Positions 62,703 to 64,000 of a stretch of 64,000 bases of DNA are shown one piece after another. Both the position numbers and the translations under genes were made by a program. The notes below the pieces were generated by a model, which was given only the letters and a program-made list of their open reading frames with translations, made no database searches and was not told where the DNA came from. Numbering within the stretch: the stretch's first letter is position 1; every line of letters starts with the position of its first letter. The stretch is from NCBI GenBank assembly GCA_965221175.1, contig OZ244867.1, positions 3,100,001 through 3,164,000 of the forward strand, given 5' to 3'. Source of the DNA: JAJDZL01 sp965221175 (GTDB lineage Bacteria > Pseudomonadota > Gammaproteobacteria > Arenicellales > JAJDZL01).

Positions 62703-64000
62703 GTGCCCGTGTCACAAGTAAAAAGCGATATTGAAATTGCCCGACAAGCTGCTTTAAAACCTATCGGTGAAATTGGTGAAAAACTGGATATTCCTGCGAA
62801 TTCCTTGATTCCCTTTGGACGAACCAAGGCTAAAGTTGATTTGCAGTTTATTGATTCGCTGAGCAGTCGACAAGACGGCAAACTGATTTTAGTTACAGCG
62901 ATAACCCCGACCCCTGCGGGGGAAGGTAAAACAACCACGACTGTCGGTTTGGGCGACGGCTTGAACCGAATCGGCAAAGACACAACAATTTGCCTACGGG
63001 AGCCCAGTCTTGGACCGTGCTTCGGCATGAAAGGCGGCGCAGCTGGAGGCGGGTATGCACAAGTAGTTCCTATGGAAGATATCAACCTCCACTTCACAGG
63101 CGATTTTCATGCCATAGGAACCGCTCACAATCTGCTGTCGGCACTGGTCGATAATTCGATCTACTGGGGTTCCGATGCCGAGTTGGACAGTAGAAGGGTG
63201 GCGTGGCGCAGAGTGGTTGACATGAACGACAGGGCGTTGCGACAGATTGTTTGTTCGCTGGGAGGGGTATCAAATGGATTTCCTCGCGAGAGCGGTTTTG
63301 ACATCACGGTTGCAAGCGAGATTATGGCGATATTCTGTCTGTCAGAAAATCTACGTGACCTAGAAGACCGGCTTGGCCGCATTATCGTCGGATACCGCCG
63401 TGATCGTTCACCTGTGATGGCGAAAGAATTGCATGGACACGGCGCAATGACTGTTTTGTTGAAAGACGCATTTGCTCCCAATCTCGTACAGACGCTTGAG
63501 AACAATCCGGCACTGGTCCACGGTGGTCCGTTTGCCAATATCGCACACGGTTGCAATTCGGTTGTGGCTACTCGTGCAGCACTAAAGATGTCTGATTATG
63601 TGATTACCGAAGCAGGATTTGGTGCCGACTTGGGAGCGCAGAAATTCTTTGACATAAAGTGTCGTTCAGCTGGCTTGAATCCCTCCGCTGTGGTCGTGGT
63701 TGCAACCATTCGCGCGCTTAAAATGCACGGAGGCGTCGCTAAATCCGACCTAAAAACGGAGAATGTAAATGCGGTTGATGTTGGCTGCGTGAATTTGCAA
63801 CGTCATCTGTCTAATGTCGCGAAGTATGGTTTGCCGGCGATTGTAGCAATCAATCGTTTCATTACCGATACCGACGCAGAAGTGGATGCTGTAAGCAGAC
63901 GATGTGAATCAATGGGTATCGAAGCGTTCGATTGTACCCACTGGTCAGACGGCGGTGCTGGAACTGAGCAACTAGCCCATAGAGTCGTTGAACTAGCCGA
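62703..64000 (+). CDS. fhs: Formate-tetrahydrofolate ligase (partial, runs off the window)
   Basis: The first 432 residues of an ATP-dependent ligase making 10-formyl-tetrahydrofolate from formate. Evident signatures are ALKPIGEIGEKL near the N terminus, the ATP-binding TPTPAGEGKTTTT (about 70), KGGAAGGGYAQV, NLHFTGDFHAIG, and GFGADLGAQKFFDIKCR (about 305). It starts at GTG 62703 with GGGAG about eight bases upstream (a second GTG two codons on is possible). It is the folate counterpart to the H4MPT genes at 30-37 kb: formate released by the H4MPT pathway can be assimilated through this enzyme. Confidence 0.95.
   Translation, partial: MPVSQVKSDIEIARQAALKPIGEIGEKLDIPANSLIPFGRTKAKVDLQFIDSLSSRQDGKLILVTAITPTPAGEGKTTTTVGLGDGLNRIGKDTTICLREPSLGPCFGMKGGAAGGGYAQVVPMEDINLHFTGDFHAIGTAHNLLSALVDNSIYWGSDAELDSRRVAWRRVVDMNDRALRQIVCSLGGVSNGFPRESGFDITVASEIMAIFCLSENLRDLEDRLGRIIVGYRRDRSPVMAKELHGHGAMTVLLKDAFAPNLVQTLENNPALVHGGPFANIAHGCNSVVATRAALKMSDYVITEAGFGADLGAQKFFDIKCRSAGLNPSAVVVVATIRALKMHGGVAKSDLKTENVNAVDVGCVNLQRHLSNVAKYGLPAIVAINRFITDTDAEVDAVSRRCESMGIEAFDCTHWSDGGAGTEQLAHRVVELA

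Noticed and set aside
1..64000. CRISPR array
   Set aside because: No regularly spaced short repeats were seen anywhere in the window, and no cas-like genes were recognised.

Overview
The window looks like a chromosomal segment of a gammaproteobacterium, probably an uncultured marine or host-associated lineage. The support is the rnpB-rsmI-(divergent) lpoA-BON block at 58.2-62.4 kb, which is the gammaproteobacterial order (LpoA is a gammaproteobacterial lipoprotein), together with coq7, rppH and a complete glcDEF. Base composition is moderate, genes are mostly tightly packed, and GTG and TTG starts are frequent.

Layout. 0-25 kb is ordinary core and catabolic sequence: a partial DsbD-N-like protein, SDR, DMT exporter, MscS channel, hydrolase, MetY, a decayed brnT beside an intact brnA, an MFS carrier, a 3-hydroxyacyl-CoA dehydrogenase without its hydratase half, coq7, the glycolate oxidase genes glcDEF, a VOC protein, an EEP-fold phosphodiesterase, an RND pump with adaptor, a UGT-type glycosyltransferase, a Rieske protein, yicC-gmk and a DAO-type oxidoreductase. 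25.9-38.6 kb is a C1 region: a DegP/MucD-like protease, then a compact run of response regulator, histidine kinase, CitG-like protein and formaldehyde-activating enzyme (fae) closed by a perfect terminator; then a DCoH-like dehydratase, a FolK-FolP fusion, and an overlapping reverse-strand operon of flavoprotein, DHPS-like protein and DUF447. The last three are families typical of tetrahydromethanopterin (H4MPT) gene sets. A formate-tetrahydrofolate ligase (fhs) runs off the right end, so both archaeal-type and folate C1 carriers appear to be in use.

38.9-41.7 kb holds a Fic-fold protein with a damaged catalytic motif, preceded by four operator-like repeats, and a hicB-hicA toxin-antitoxin pair. 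42.0-45.9 kb is a sulfur-relay and electron-transfer cluster dsrEFH-dsrC-dsrM-dsrK with no dsrAB nearby. 45.9-51.7 kb is a decayed accessory region: a dctP remnant, a proline-racemase-family gene, a broken aldo/keto reductase, IS4-like and IS1380 remnants, an Rpn-family nuclease, an S24-fold protein without its catalytic dyad, and two diverged copies of a ~260 bp repeat bracketing part of it.

51.8-64 kb returns to core genes: PhyH-type dioxygenase with a tiny coupled membrane protein, panB, DUF488, msrA, an Ldh-family dehydrogenase, a complete IS5-family element, rppH, tRNA-Gly(CCC), a BON protein, lpoA, rsmI, rnpB and fhs. Read together, the organism plausibly handles C1 units via H4MPT, C2 units via glycolate oxidase, and reduced sulfur via a DsrC/DsrMK route. 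This is inference from gene content alone.
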